Counted from the stretch's first letter, positions 8,857 through 17,418 are shown. The stretch is 36,527 nt of DNA from an uncultured Lachnospiraceae bacterium (GCA_949132985.1 CASCGD010000019.1:1-36527); one strand, 5' to 3'. The notes: a model not told the origin generated them from the letters alone. Numbers and translations are program-made.

Positions 8857-10193
8857 ACAATATATCTCCCGGAGGGCTTCACAAGCAGCGTGACCGCCAA
8901 AAGCACCAGCGCCGTTATACCGAGACTGATCGGATATACCTGCACCACTGTCACAAAAGACGGCGCCTGCTTAAACACGGTAAAAATCCAGGTGAGCCGC
9001 ACCCCGCAGACCCCGATGACCGAGCAGGCCGCCGGAATAAAGGAAACGCCAAAACCTCTCAGATAGCCTGAGAGCGCCTCCTGCACAAGGCCGAACAGAT
9101 ATGCGAAGAAAATATATTCCATCCGAAGCCGTCCGATGGCAATCACATCCGGATCCGGGTTAAAAATGCTAAGCAGGGGACGGCTGAACAGCAAAATTAC
9201 CCCGCAGGCCAATGAAGTACTCACCAGACTTTGGATCAGAGTAAGCTTCAAAACTCTCCGGCAGCGGTCTCCCTTTCCGGCCCCAAAGTTTTGTCCCACA
9301 AACGTCGTACAAGCCTGTCCGAAGGAATTCATAAAGTAATAGGCAAAAATTTCCAGGTTAAAGGCCGCCGAGGATGCCGCCATGACCGTCGTTCCCAGAC
9401 TGTTGACTGCCGACTGGACAATCAGATTGGCAAAGGAAAAGATCATTCCCTGTACACCGGCGGGAATACCGACACGCAAAATCTGCCCAAACACATCCCA
9501 ATGCACCCGCAGCCTGCGTGGGATGATTTTGACTGCCAGTTTTGTCTTCATCAGCGCTGCAAATAAAATGACAGAGCTTACAAGATTCGAGAGCACTGTC
9601 GCCGTCGCCACGCCGTCCACATCCATTCCCAGCCGCAGAACAAAAAACAGGTTTAAGGCAACATTTAAAATACCGGAGATCACCAGAGCCGCCAGCGGCG
9701 TCTGGGTATTGCCGCAGCTGCGGAAAATTGCCGCCTCAAAATTATAGAGCAGAATCACCGGCATACCGGCCAGATAAATCCGCAGGTATTTTACCGCCAG
9801 AGGATAAACGTCTCCCGGAACCTCCAGCATGTTTACAACCTCTGGAGCTACAAACTCGCCCAGCACCGCAAGAAACACCCCGCCAAGCAAAGCTACCACG
9901 ACAGATGTATGTACCGCCTTTGAAATCTTCTCCTCATCTCCCTGACCGATAGATTTCGCGATAATCACGTTACTTCCCAGAGAAATCCCGACGAAGAGAT
10001 TCACCAGAAGCCCGATGACAGGCGCGTTGCTTCCCACCGCTGCCATAGCCCCCTTGCCGGAAAACTGTCCCACAACCGCCAAATCCGCCGCGTTAAACAG
10101 CTGCTGCAAAATTCCCGTCACCGCAAGCGGTATCGCATATTTGATAATCTTATCTCCCAGTGAGCCGCTTGTCATGTCCATCTGTTTTTCCAT
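8835..10193 (-). CDS. MATE-family multidrug/cation antiporter
   Basis: A membrane exporter of 452 residues with the repeated two-bundle layout of MATE proteins, about 12 hydrophobic helices. The N-terminus carries the family-typical IPLAVTGILQQLFNAADLAVVGQF stretch, whose conserved core is LFNAADLAVVG. The equivalent region of the second half (IPAGVQGMIFS, with VNSLGTTVMAA) is near residue 245. Substrates cannot be predicted. It appears to be a single-gene unit: upstream lies the fprA terminator and a 240-nt leader containing a terminator-like hairpin (10236-10291), and downstream a convergent small ORF. The start at 10193 has GGAGGGG about 8 nt upstream. Confidence 0.92.
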   Translation of the reverse strand: MEKQMDMTSGSLGDKIIKYAIPLAVTGILQQLFNAADLAVVGQFSGKGAMAAVGSNAPVIGLLVNLFVGISLGSNVIIAKSIGQGDEEKISKAVHTSVVVALLGGVFLAVLGEFVAPEVVNMLEVPGDVYPLAVKYLRIYLAGMPVILLYNFEAAIFRSCGNTQTPLAALVISGILNVALNLFFVLRLGMDVDGVATATVLSNLVSSVILFAALMKTKLAVKIIPRRLRVHWDVFGQILRVGIPAGVQGMIFSFANLIVQSAVNSLGTTVMAASSAAFNLEIFAYYFMNSFGQACTTFVGQNFGAGKGDRCRRVLKLTLIQSLVSTSLACGVILLFSRPLLSIFNPDPDVIAIGRLRMEYIFFAYLFGLVQEALSGYLRGFGVSFIPAACSVIGVCGVRLTWIFTVFKQAPSFVTVVQVYPISLGITALVLLAVTLLVKPSGRYIVQTETLK

Positions 10194-10235
10194 GCAAATC
10201 CCCTCCTTCTCTCATGGTGCGCTCTGTCTTTCCGG

Positions 10236-10291
10236 AAAAAAAGAATCCCTGCCGCCACAATGCGAATCGAACAAAGCGCAATCGAGCAGGG
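10236..10291 (-). terminator. Terminator-like hairpin in the MATE leader
   Basis: On the minus strand, CCCTGC (10286-10291) pairs with GCAGGG (10247-10252) around an inner TGCG/CGCA stem, and is followed by ATTC and seven T (10236-10242). It lies 43 nt upstream of the MATE ATG and downstream of the fprA terminator. It could therefore be an attenuator, or a second terminator of fprA. Confidence 0.35.
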
Positions 10292-10361
10292 GAGATTTTC
10301 CCTCTGCCCGCCGCGCGCCCCATGCGCCCTGCAGCATACCTCCTCTGCATGAGTCTGCGCA

Positions 10362-10393
10362 TAAAAAGCAATCCCAACCGCAACGGATTGGGA
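10362..10393 (-). terminator. Intrinsic terminator of fprA
   Basis: On the minus strand the stem TCCCAA-CCG pairs with CGG-TTGGGA (one bulged base), with a three-base loop, then TTGCTTTTT. It stands about 40 nt after the fprA stop. Confidence 0.7.
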
Positions 10394-10433
10394 CTGCCTC
10401 AAGCTTCAAACGCATGCATGCTTCACAGACACA

Positions 10434-11648
10434 TCATTCCTTCATGGAGTCTATGATGGCATCCGCCAGTGCGTCCAGTTCAACCTCCTTGTCCGCTCCC
10501 ATAGAAGAAGCGAGACTCAGCCTTTCATTTAAGAGCGTCATGTTCTTCAATTCCTCATCGATAAACTTCTGCATCAGATCTCCTGACTTACATGCCCAGG
10601 AACCGTTCTCGATCAGCGCAAACGTACGGTTCTGCATATTCAACGCCTTCATATCCATCAGGAAATTATGCATAACCGGATAAATTCCCAGATTGTAGGT
10701 TACGGATGCAAGCACGATATGGCTGTATTTAAACGCATCCGAAATCAGGTAAGAGACGTGCGTGTTCGAAACGTCATATACCTTTACATTGGTACAGCCC
10801 TTTTCGCAGAGCCTGCCGGCCAGCGCCTGGGCCGCAGCCTCGGTATTGCCATACATGGAAGCATAGGCGATCATAACGCCCTTTTCCTCCGGCTCGTACC
10901 TGCTCCACTTATCATATTTATCTACAATGTATCCCAGATTCTCGCGCCATACGGGGCCGTGAAGCGGGCAGACATATTGAATCTTGTCAAGAATGCCGCC
11001 GGCCTTCTTCAGCAAAAGCTGAATATGCGGGCCGTATTTGCCGACAATGTTTGTCAGATAGCGGCGCGCCTCGTCGAGCCAGTCTCTGTCAAAGTCCACC
11101 TCATCGGCAAAAAGCTTGCCGTCCAAAGCAATGAAGGAGCCGAAGGCATCCGCGGAGAAGAGCACGCCGTTTGTGACATCAAAGGTCACCATCGCTTCCG
11201 GCCAGTGAACCATCGGAGCCGCAACAAACGTCACCGTGTGCGCTCCAAAGCAATGGGTATCTCCCTCTGCAACCGTAACGCACTCATGAGCGTCGGGATG
11301 GAACCCGAACTGGCGCATAAGCATAAAAGCCTTCTCGGTCGAAATCACCTTTACATTCGGATAGCGCAGAAGAATCTGCTCCACGCAGGCGCCGTGATCA
11401 GGCTCCATGTGGTTGACTACCAGCCAGTCGAGCGGACGGTCCCCAAGCAGATGATCCAGATTCTCAAACAGCTGACGGCATGCCGACCAGTCAACCGTGT
11501 CAAAGAGAACCGTTTCCTGATCCAGAAGCAGGTAAGCGTTGTAGCTTACACCGAAGGGAATCGGGTGAATATTCTCAAACAGGTGAAGTCTGTGGTCATT
11601 TGCACCAACCCAGTACAGATCTTCCGTTATATTACGTACACAATACAT
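10434..11648 (-). CDS. fprA: Flavodiiron protein (FprA family, O2/NO reductase)
   Basis: A 404-residue A-type flavoprotein that reduces O2 to water or NO to N2O with electrons from rubredoxin. The N-terminal metallo-beta-lactamase-like domain (1-250) carries the diiron ligands: NH-x-E-x-DH at 79-85, a later His in the APMVHWPE segment, Asp in FSADAFG, and His in PLHGPVW. The C-terminal flavodoxin domain (about 255-395) has the FMN phosphate loop YASMYGNTE. There is no rubredoxin domain of its own. The gene directly upstream encodes a rubredoxin-bearing dehydrogenase, an obvious candidate donor. The 64-nt gap between them contains a family A hairpin. ATG 11648 has AGGAGG 8 nt upstream, and a terminator follows the gene. 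Confidence 0.95.
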   Translation of the reverse strand: MYCVRNITEDLYWVGANDHRLHLFENIHPIPFGVSYNAYLLLDQETVLFDTVDWSACRQLFENLDHLLGDRPLDWLVVNHMEPDHGACVEQILLRYPNVKVISTEKAFMLMRQFGFHPDAHECVTVAEGDTHCFGAHTVTFVAAPMVHWPEAMVTFDVTNGVLFSADAFGSFIALDGKLFADEVDFDRDWLDEARRYLTNIVGKYGPHIQLLLKKAGGILDKIQYVCPLHGPVWRENLGYIVDKYDKWSRYEPEEKGVMIAYASMYGNTEAAAQALAGRLCEKGCTNVKVYDVSNTHVSYLISDAFKYSHIVLASVTYNLGIYPVMHNFLMDMKALNMQNRTFALIENGSWACKSGDLMQKFIDEELKNMTLLNERLSLASSMGADKEVELDALADAIIDSMKE

Positions 11649-11670
11649 ATTCTTAACCTCCTAAAAAAAT

Positions 11671-11712
11671 GTATCGCCCGCTCGCATCACTCACGGGCAA
11701 GTCGCTTTTCTC
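11671..11712 (-). repeat. Family A repeat, partial copy 2 (fprA leader)
   Basis: On the minus strand, GACTTGCCCG and CGGGCGATAC form the second stem of the family (arms GCCCG/CGGGC). It starts next to the dehydrogenase stop codon and ends about 22 nt before the fprA start. A run of seven T follows, then AGGAGG. The first stem is absent or degraded. Confidence 0.6.
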
Positions 11713-13629
11713 CTAACCTTCTATGAACTGATCCTTTCCTTCCGCACATTCCGGGCAAACCCAGTCTTCAGGCAGCTTCTCAAACAGTGTGCCGGGAGCG
11801 ATTTCCGCATCCTCATCGCCCTCCTCCGGTATATATTCGTATCCGCATCCGCCGCAGACATACCTGCTCCCGATCGGTGTGGGCTTAGGAACCGGCGGGC
11901 GTTTCATTTTCACCATAGGAGGCGCCGGCTGCTTTTCTCCGGTGTCCAAAGCTTCAATCAGCAGCGGAAGAATCTCCTCCACCTTCCCCACAATCCCATA
12001 GTCACAGTTTTTAAAGATCGGCGCATTGCCGTTTTTATTGATCGCCACAATCGTGGACGCGTCTTTAATTCCCTTCAAATGCTGGATGGCTCCCGAAATA
12101 CCGCAGGCAATATAAAGATTTCCGGTAAACTTCTGGCCGGACATTCCCACATAGCGGTTCAGAGGCACGTATTTCAGCGTCTCAGCCACCGGACGCGAGG
12201 AACCGACAGCCGCCCCTGCCGCCTTTGCAAGATCCTCAATCAGCTTCATGTTCGCCTTTTTTCCGATACCCTTGCCCGCAGAGACAACGCGCTCAGCCTT
12301 TGCAATGGGCGTATCGGAAGGGATTCCGACGGTAAAATCATGTCCGTCCTTTTTCAGTGCTTCCACCAGGGCATCTACCCGCTCCTTTGCCCCGCCCTCC
12401 TTAAGGATATGGCCTTTGCGCACGCCGGTAATCGGCGCCGGCTTTTTCGCTGCCGAGCGGCTGCCGCCGCCGCGGGAATCCTTCGGCATCTTTCCGATCA
12501 GGTTTGCGGCGATTACCACATGCTGAATCTCATTGGTACCCTCATAGATCGTCGTTATCTTTGCATCACGGTACATCCGCTCAACATCCATGCCCTTTAA
12601 GAAGCCCGTACCGCCGAAAATCTGCACCGCACTGTTGGTCACCTCTAGGGCAATATCGGACGCGTACAGCTTCGCCATGGCAGCTTCCATCGCATACGGC
12701 TCATGCGCTTCCTTTAAGTCCGCGGCAGAGTATACCAGAAAACGGGCACAGCGCAGTTTTGTCGCCATATCCGCCAGCTTAAAGGATACTCCCTGCTGTG
12801 CGGCAATCGGCTTTCCGAACTGAACGCGCTCCTTTGCATAATCCAACGCCTGCTCAAAAGCCCCCTGCGCAATTCCCAGTGCCTGCGCCGCGATACCGAT
12901 GCGCCCGCCGTCCAGCGTAGCCATCGCAATCTTAAAGCCCTCTCCCTCTTTTCCTAAAAGGTTCTCCTTGGGAACCTTCACGTCGTTAAATATAAGCTCC
13001 GCAGTGGTGGAGGAACGGATTCCCATCTTATCATAGTGATCGCCGAACTCAAAGCCTTCCCAGCCCTTCTCCACAATCAGCGCCGAAATTCCACGGGTTC
13101 CGATGTCCGGCGTCGTCACTGCAAACACCACATATGTATCCGCCTTCGGAGCATTGGTTATGAATATTTTTCCGCCATTCAGGAGATAATAATCTCCCTT
13201 ATCTACGGCAGTCGTCTCCGTGCCGCCGGCATCTGATCCTGCATTCGGCTCGGTCAAGCCAAAGGCCGCAATCTTTTCACCTTTTGCAAGCGGCGTCAGA
13301 TATTTTTTCTTCTGCTCCTCTGTGCCAAATGCAAAAATCGGCCACGAACCCAGGGAAACATGCGCGGAAAGTATCACACCGGAACCGCCGTCAACCCTCG
13401 AGAGCTCCTCTACCGCTATCGCATAGCTGATAATATCAAGCCCTGCCCCTCCATACTCCTTCGGATAGGGGATCCCCATCAGACCCATCTCGCCAAGCTT
13501 CTTCACTGCCTCCTCAGGAAAACGGTTTTCCTGATCAAGTGAAAAGGCTATTGGTTTGATCTCCTCTTCAGCAAAGGAACGAATCTTTGCCCGCAACTGC
13601 TCATGCTCTGTAGTGGTCTGGAATAACAT
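11713..13629 (-). CDS. Acyl-CoA dehydrogenase-ETF alpha-rubredoxin fusion protein
   Basis: This is a 638-residue three-part redox protein. Residues 1-380 are a complete short-chain acyl-CoA dehydrogenase: [10 protein letters not shown] at 124-133, a second signature from about 337, and the catalytic Glu in IYEGTNEIQ (E363). Residues 445-560 match the C-terminal FAD domain of electron-transfer flavoprotein alpha, including the signature [13 protein letters not shown]. The ETF alpha N-terminal domain and an etfB gene are missing. After a Pro-rich linker, 589-638 is a full rubredoxin with CxxC pairs at C592/C595 and C625/C628 and the APGT-FE-LP-DWVCP core. ATG 13629 was preferred over an upstream start at 13665 because AGGAGG is 7 nt before it and the dehydrogenase N-terminus begins there. 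It is co-directional with fprA. The likely flow is acyl-CoA to FAD, ETF FAD, rubredoxin, then FprA. The substrate is unknown; butyryl-CoA-like is plausible. Confidence 0.93.
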   Translation of the reverse strand: MLFQTTTEHEQLRAKIRSFAEEEIKPIAFSLDQENRFPEEAVKKLGEMGLMGIPYPKEYGGAGLDIISYAIAVEELSRVDGGSGVILSAHVSLGSWPIFAFGTEEQKKKYLTPLAKGEKIAAFGLTEPNAGSDAGGTETTAVDKGDYYLLNGGKIFITNAPKADTYVVFAVTTPDIGTRGISALIVEKGWEGFEFGDHYDKMGIRSSTTAELIFNDVKVPKENLLGKEGEGFKIAMATLDGGRIGIAAQALGIAQGAFEQALDYAKERVQFGKPIAAQQGVSFKLADMATKLRCARFLVYSAADLKEAHEPYAMEAAMAKLYASDIALEVTNSAVQIFGGTGFLKGMDVERMYRDAKITTIYEGTNEIQHVVIAANLIGKMPKDSRGGGSRSAAKKPAPITGVRKGHILKEGGAKERVDALVEALKKDGHDFTVGIPSDTPIAKAERVVSAGKGIGKKANMKLIEDLAKAAGAAVGSSRPVAETLKYVPLNRYVGMSGQKFTGNLYIACGISGAIQHLKGIKDASTIVAINKNGNAPIFKNCDYGIVGKVEEILPLLIEALDTGEKQPAPPMVKMKRPPVPKPTPIGSRYVCGGCGYEYIPEEGDEDAEIAPGTLFEKLPEDWVCPECAEGKDQFIEG

Positions 13630-13669
13630 AACACTGCCTCCTTTTCTGCATATAATTTTAAGCACAAAA

Positions 13670-13699
13670 AATATAGTGATTTTTGTGATATTTCACCAA
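13670..13699 (-). promoter_or_regulatory. Promoter of the dehydrogenase-fprA unit with embedded palindrome
   Basis: On the minus strand, -35 TTGGTG (13694-13699), an 18-nt spacer and -10 TATATT (13670-13675) stand about 40 nt before the ATG. On the plus strand 13683-13699 reads TTGTGATATTTCACCAA, an imperfect palindrome overlapping the -35 and spacer. It resembles Rex or Crp-type redox operators but has the wrong spacing for an exact match. Confidence 0.5.
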
Positions 13700-13908
13700 T
13701 TTGAATCAGATATATGATTTGTCTTTTGTTAATTATGGCTCAGATTGCAGTTTCTGTCAAGCACATATTAGTAATTTTTACTATTTTTTCTTTTTATACT
13801 CTGATTCCCCCGAAAAACATAACTCTCAAAGTGAGTCTTATCCCATTTTGATGTAAAATATAGTCACCACAACAATGATCTACTAAACAAAAAGCGAAAG
13901 GATTCCTT

Positions 13909-13977
13909 ATGGCCTATTTTACATTCCCCATCTGCCAAATGAAGAGAGAAATTTTAACCTTGAAACAGGGATATTGA
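13909..13977 (+). CDS. Possible 22-residue plus-strand ORF ending in a hairpin
   Basis: ATG 13909 follows a GAAAGG site by 7 nt. The frame ends at TGA (13975-13977), exactly at the end of the first arm of the hairpin 13963-14007, which is followed by TTTTAT. The arrangement could be a tiny transcription unit with its own terminator, but there is no clear promoter and no recognisable peptide. Confidence 0.15.
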   Translation: MAYFTFPICQMKREILTLKQGY

Positions 13978-14007
13978 AGAAAGATAACTCCCTCAATACC
14001 CCTGTTT
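13963..14007 (-). terminator. 15-bp hairpin downstream of tpiA
   Basis: Arms at 13963-13977 and 13993-14007 pair along all 15 positions on the minus strand with one G-U; the plus strand has an A-C mismatch there. This fits a structure ending the gap-pgk-tpiA transcript about 60 nt after tpiA. The minus side is followed only by an A/T-rich stretch, not a clean U-run, whereas the plus side is followed by TTTTAT. Confidence 0.5.
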
Positions 14008-14024
14008 TATCGCATTTCTATATT

Positions 14025-14049
14025 ATCATATTTTTCTAAAAAATATGAT
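14025..14049. other. AT-only 11-bp hairpin next to tpiA
   Basis: ATCATATTTTT and AAAAATATGAT are perfect complements around a three-base loop, 20 nt beyond the tpiA stop. Confidence 0.45.
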
Positions 14050-14084
14050 ATTTAATCATTCACGATTATTTAATAATTCACGAT
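14049..14084. repeat. 18-bp tandem duplication over the tpiA stop codon
   Basis: Positions 14067-14084 and 14049-14066 are adjacent 18-bp units differing at one base. The first carries the last codons and TAA of tpiA; the second repeats them outside the gene. This looks like a recent slippage duplication. Confidence 0.6.
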
Positions 14085-14816
14085 CTTTCCAAAATCAGCC
14101 TTTAAGCTTGCGCCGCCTACCAGTCCGCCGTCGATGTCGGGCTGTGCAAACAGCTCTGCTGCGTTTCCTGCATTAACCGATCCGCCGTACTGGATACGAA
14201 CTGCATCAGCGGTCGTTGCATCGTACATCTCAGCGATACAGTCGCGGATGCCCTTGCAAACCTCCTGCGCCTGCTCGGTGGTTGCAGTCTTTCCGGTTCC
14301 GATGGCCCAGATCGGCTCGTAAGCGATGACCATGCTCTTTACCTGATCTGCTGTAACGCCAACCAGGTCAGACTTAATCTGGAAACGGATCCAGTCCATG
14401 GTTACGCCCATCTCTCTCTGCTCTAAGCTCTCTCCACAGCAAAGAATCGGGGTTAAGCCTGCCTCGAACGCCTTCTTTACCTTTTTGTTCAATAAAGCGT
14501 CATCCTCCTTGAAGTAATCGCGGCGCTCAGAATGTCCGATGATGACATATTTTACACCTGCGTCTACGAGCATCGCTGCAGCAATCTCTCCGGTGTAAGC
14601 ACCCTTCTCCTCAAAATACATATTCTCTGCGCCAACCTCTACGTTGGTTCCTTTTACCGCCTCGACAACCGGAACGATGTCGATCGCGGGTACGCAGTAA
14701 ACAACGTCCACGCTGTCGGATTTTACCAGATCCTTTAAGTCTGCACATAACTTAACTGCCTCGCTGGGAGTCATGTTCATCTTCCAGTTTCCGGCTACAA
14801 TTTTACGTCTTGCCAT
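14070..14816 (-). CDS. tpiA: Triosephosphate isomerase
   Basis: Interconverts dihydroxyacetone phosphate and glyceraldehyde 3-phosphate in glycolysis. The 248-residue product begins [13 protein letters not shown], with the substrate-binding Asn and Lys. It has the catalytic His in the IIGHSERR segment, the catalytic Glu in [11 protein letters not shown] and the phosphate loop YGGSVN. I chose ATG 14816, which has GGAGG 10 nt upstream; an in-frame extension to 14933 would add about 39 residues without family similarity. It is the third gene of gap-pgk-tpiA, separated from pgk by 248 nt that include a family C repeat. Confidence 0.97.
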   Translation of the reverse strand: MARRKIVAGNWKMNMTPSEAVKLCADLKDLVKSDSVDVVYCVPAIDIVPVVEAVKGTNVEVGAENMYFEEKGAYTGEIAAAMLVDAGVKYVIIGHSERRDYFKEDDALLNKKVKKAFEAGLTPILCCGESLEQREMGVTMDWIRFQIKSDLVGVTADQVKSMVIAYEPIWAIGTGKTATTEQAQEVCKGIRDCIAEMYDATTADAVRIQYGGSVNAGNAAELFAQPDIDGGLVGGASLKADFGKIVNY

Positions 14817-14854
14817 TTTTACTTTTCCTCCAAATATTTTTGTTTTCCGCTTAC

Positions 14855-14987
14855 GCCGACAGAAATCCGATATTCCTGATAAAGCTCCGCCTGGTTTCAA
14901 ACACAGCGGATGCCATACCCGAAAATATCTCACCGGGCACCGACGTTTTCAGACAGTCTTTGTCCAGAAGCATCTGTGCCTGTCGGC
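14855..14987 (+). repeat. Family C structured repeat, copy 1
   Basis: This 133-bp element between pgk and tpiA is bounded by GCCGACAG (14855-14862) and its reverse complement CTGTCGGC (14980-14987). Inner blocks AGCGGATGC, CGAAAATA, GCACCGACGTTTT and ACAGTCTTTGT occur in the same order in the reverse complement of 28150-28289. No protein is evident. It lies within an operon, so it would be transcribed as part of the glycolytic mRNA. Confidence 0.65.
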
Positions 14988-15027
14988 TGGTTATTTCCGG
15001 CTCGGATTCATGAAGTCTCCCTGTATC

Positions 15028-15068
15028 GTAATCTCTAACCTCAGGCTTCGCCTTCGCTAAGAGATTAC
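15028..15068 (-). other. Hairpin overlapping the pgk stop codon
   Basis: GTAATCTCT (15028-15036) and AGAGATTAC (15060-15068) are perfect 9-nt complements with an inner GGC/GCC stem. The pgk TAA is inside one arm. No U-tract follows on the minus strand, so it may stabilise or process the mRNA rather than terminate it. Confidence 0.5.
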
Positions 15069-16288
15069 ATATCGTCTGCTGCTGCTACGCCGGGGAGTGA
15101 TTTGCCCTCCAAAAACTCCAAGGAAGCGCCGCCGCCGGTGGAAATGTGGCTCATCTTATCCGCGAAACCAAGCTGATTGACTGCTGCTGCGGAATCGCCG
15201 CCGCCGATGATCGTTGTAGCATCGGTTTCTGCCAGTGCCTTTGCAACCGCGATGGTTCCCTTTGCGAGAGTCGGGTTCTCAAATACGCCCATCGGCCCGT
15301 TCCATACCACGGTCTTTGCGCTCTTTACCGCCTCCGCGTACAGCTCCGCCGTCTTTGATCCGATGTCAAGGCCTTCCATATCAGCAGGAATCTTGTCGGC
15401 ATCCACAACAGATACCTCGATAGGCCCGTCGATGGGGTCCGGGAAGCCTGCAGCAATGGTTGTATCGATGGGAAGCAGCAGCTTCTTTCCGGCTTTCTCA
15501 GCTTTCTCCATCATCTCCTTGCAGTATTCGATCTTCTCATCGTCTACCAGAGATTTTCCAATCTCATAGCCCTTTGCCTTCAGGAAGGTAAATGCCATGC
15601 CGCCGCCGATAATAAGCGTATCGCACTTTTCAATCAGGTTGTTGATCACGTTGAGCTTATCTGCAACCTTTGCACCGCCAAGGATCGCAACAAACGGCCG
15701 AACCGGATTCTCAACTGCGTTTCCGAGAAAGTCGATCTCCTTCTGCATCAGATATCCGACTGCACACTCGCCGCCCTTTGCACGGACAACGTCGGTCACA
15801 CCTGCAACACTTGCATGTGCCCTGTGAGAAGAACCAAATGCGTCACATACATAAACGTCACACAGATCAGCCAGCTCTCTGGAGAACTCCTCTCCGTTCT
15901 TTGTCTCCTCCTTGCCGCGGAAACGGGTATTCTGTAATAAGACAACCTCGCCCTCTTTCATCGCATTGACCGCTGCGGTAGCTGCCTCTCCGGTTACATT
16001 GTAATCGGAAACAAAGTTAATCGGCATTCCAAGCTTCTCGGACAAACGCTCTGCTACAGGCGCTAAGGACTCACCCTCGTTTGGCCCGTTCTTTACCTTG
16101 CCCAGATGTGAGCAGAGAATCACCTTGCCGCCATCCTTTAACAGCTTCTGAATCGTAGGGAGCGCCGCAACGATACGGGTCTCGTCCGTAATTTTTCCTT
16201 CTTTTAAAGGCACATTGAAATCGCATCTCACGAGAACACGCTTTCCTGCCACGCTGATGTCATTCACTGATTTCTTGTTTAATCCCAT
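15065..16288 (-). CDS. pgk: Phosphoglycerate kinase
   Basis: Converts 1,3-bisphosphoglycerate and ADP to 3-phosphoglycerate and ATP. The 407 residues are a slightly long but normal bacterial length. It carries the N-terminal signature [11 protein letters not shown] near residue 18, the substrate-binding SHLGKVK near 60, the hinge region GGAKVADK and the nucleotide loop GGGDSAAA near 365. ATG 16288 has GGAGG 9 nt upstream. An intrinsic terminator or attenuator stands 27 nt before the start, between gap and pgk. Expression of pgk-tpiA therefore depends on read-through or an unseen internal promoter. Confidence 0.98.
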   Translation of the reverse strand: MGLNKKSVNDISVAGKRVLVRCDFNVPLKEGKITDETRIVAALPTIQKLLKDGGKVILCSHLGKVKNGPNEGESLAPVAERLSEKLGMPINFVSDYNVTGEAATAAVNAMKEGEVVLLQNTRFRGKEETKNGEEFSRELADLCDVYVCDAFGSSHRAHASVAGVTDVVRAKGGECAVGYLMQKEIDFLGNAVENPVRPFVAILGGAKVADKLNVINNLIEKCDTLIIGGGMAFTFLKAKGYEIGKSLVDDEKIEYCKEMMEKAEKAGKKLLLPIDTTIAAGFPDPIDGPIEVSVVDADKIPADMEGLDIGSKTAELYAEAVKSAKTVVWNGPMGVFENPTLAKGTIAVAKALAETDATTIIGGGDSAAAVNQLGFADKMSHISTGGGASLEFLEGKSLPGVAAADDM

Positions 16289-16314
16289 GATGAAAAACCT
16301 CCGTTAAAATAATG

Positions 16315-16350
16315 AAAAAGGACCCGGCCCAAAATGACCGGACCCTTTTT
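16315..16350 (-). terminator. Intrinsic terminator/attenuator between gap and pgk
   Basis: On the minus strand, AAAAAGGGTCCGG (16338-16350) pairs with CCGGGTCCTTTTT (16315-16327) over 13 positions with two G-U pairs, ending in a T-run. On the plus strand those two positions are A-C mismatches, so the design favours the minus strand. It could lower pgk-tpiA expression relative to gap. Confidence 0.75.
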
Positions 16351-16416
16351 GAGTCTTGTTGAAAACAGTTTTTATAATACGCATCCGATAAACGGAAACG
16401 AAACTGTCACATCATC

Positions 16417-17418
16417 TTATGATAACTCAGAGAAGTACTTAATGGTACGAACCATCTGAGAAGTATAAGAATTCTCGTTGTCATACCAGGAAACAACCTG
16501 TACCAGGTTATCCTCGCCGACCATAGTCTGTGTAGCATCGAAGATAGAACCATAGGTGCTTCCTACGATATCGGAAGAAACGATCTCATCCTCGTTGTAG
16601 CCGAAGGACTCGGTAGCTGCTGCCTTCATCGCTGCATTGATCTCATCCTTTGTTACGGACTTCTCAACCGTTGCAACCAGAATCGTGGTAGATCCGGTCG
16701 GGGTCGGAACACGCTGTGCGGAACCGATGAGCTTGCCGTTCAGCTCAGGGATAACAAGGCCGATTGCCTTAGCAGCACCGGTAGAGTTGGGAACAATGTT
16801 CACGGCGCCTGCGCGTGATCTTCTCAGATCGCCCTTTCTCTGAGGTCCGTCAAGAATCATCTGATCGCCGGTGTAAGCGTGAATGGTGCTCATGATACCG
16901 GACTTGATGCCTGCCAGATCGTTTAATGCCTTAGCCATAGGTGCCAGGCAGTTTGTTGTACAGGAAGCTGCGGAGATGATGTTATCCTCAGGCTTCAATG
17001 TCTCGTGGTTTACATTGTATACGATAGTGGGAAGATCGTTTCCTGCAGGTGCAGAGATAACAACCTTACGAGCGCCGGCGTTGATATGAGCCTGAGCCTT
17101 CTCTTTGCTGGTATAGAAACCAGAGCACTCTAATACTACGTCTACCTTTAAGTCTCCCCAAGGGCAGTTGTTTGCATCCGGGAATGCATAGATCTTGATT
17201 GTCTGGCCGTTAACGGTGATAGAGTCATCGCCTGCGGAAACGGTATCAGCTAACGCATACTTACCCTGAGAAGAGTCATACTTCAACAGGTGTGCTAACA
17301 TCTTAGGGCTTGTTAAATCGTTGATTGCCACTACTTCATAACCTTCTGCTCCAAACATCTGTCTGAAAGCAAGGCGGCCGATACGACCGAAACCATTGAT
17401 TGCTACTCTTACTGCCAT
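16417..17418 (-). CDS. gapA: Glyceraldehyde-3-phosphate dehydrogenase, type I
   Basis: Oxidises glyceraldehyde 3-phosphate to 1,3-bisphosphoglycerate with NAD+. The product is 333 residues. The Rossmann start is [15 protein letters not shown], the catalytic Cys is in [10 protein letters not shown], and the phosphate-binding segments are TGAAKAIG and the C-terminal [13 protein letters not shown]. The start is ATG 17418, with AGGAGG 8 nt upstream; an in-frame TTG two codons earlier sits too close to the Shine-Dalgarno. It is first in gap-pgk-tpiA, with a good promoter 65 nt upstream and a terminator after it. Confidence 0.98.
   Translation of the reverse strand: MAVRVAINGFGRIGRLAFRQMFGAEGYEVVAINDLTSPKMLAHLLKYDSSQGKYALADTVSAGDDSITVNGQTIKIYAFPDANNCPWGDLKVDVVLECSGFYTSKEKAQAHINAGARKVVISAPAGNDLPTIVYNVNHETLKPEDNIISAASCTTNCLAPMAKALNDLAGIKSGIMSTIHAYTGDQMILDGPQRKGDLRRSRAGAVNIVPNSTGAAKAIGLVIPELNGKLIGSAQRVPTPTGSTTILVATVEKSVTKDEINAAMKAAATESFGYNEDEIVSSDIVGSTYGSIFDATQTMVGEDNLVQVVSWYDNENSYTSQMVRTIKYFSELS

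Larger units (their letters stand above)
13630..14069. other. AT-rich intergenic region between the dehydrogenase fusion and tpiA
   Basis: About 440 AT-rich bases. It contains the promoter of the dehydrogenase-fprA unit with a palindrome in it (13670-13699), a small plus-strand ORF (13909-13977), a strong hairpin (13963-14007), an AT-only hairpin (14025-14049) and an 18-bp tandem duplication spanning the tpiA stop (14049-14084). The stretch 13700-13850 shows nothing recognisable. Confidence 0.65.

Noticed and set aside
10668-11726. 352-codon plus-strand ORF opposite fprA
   Set aside because: It is a shadow of the well-supported fprA gene, with no ribosome binding site or recognisable domain.
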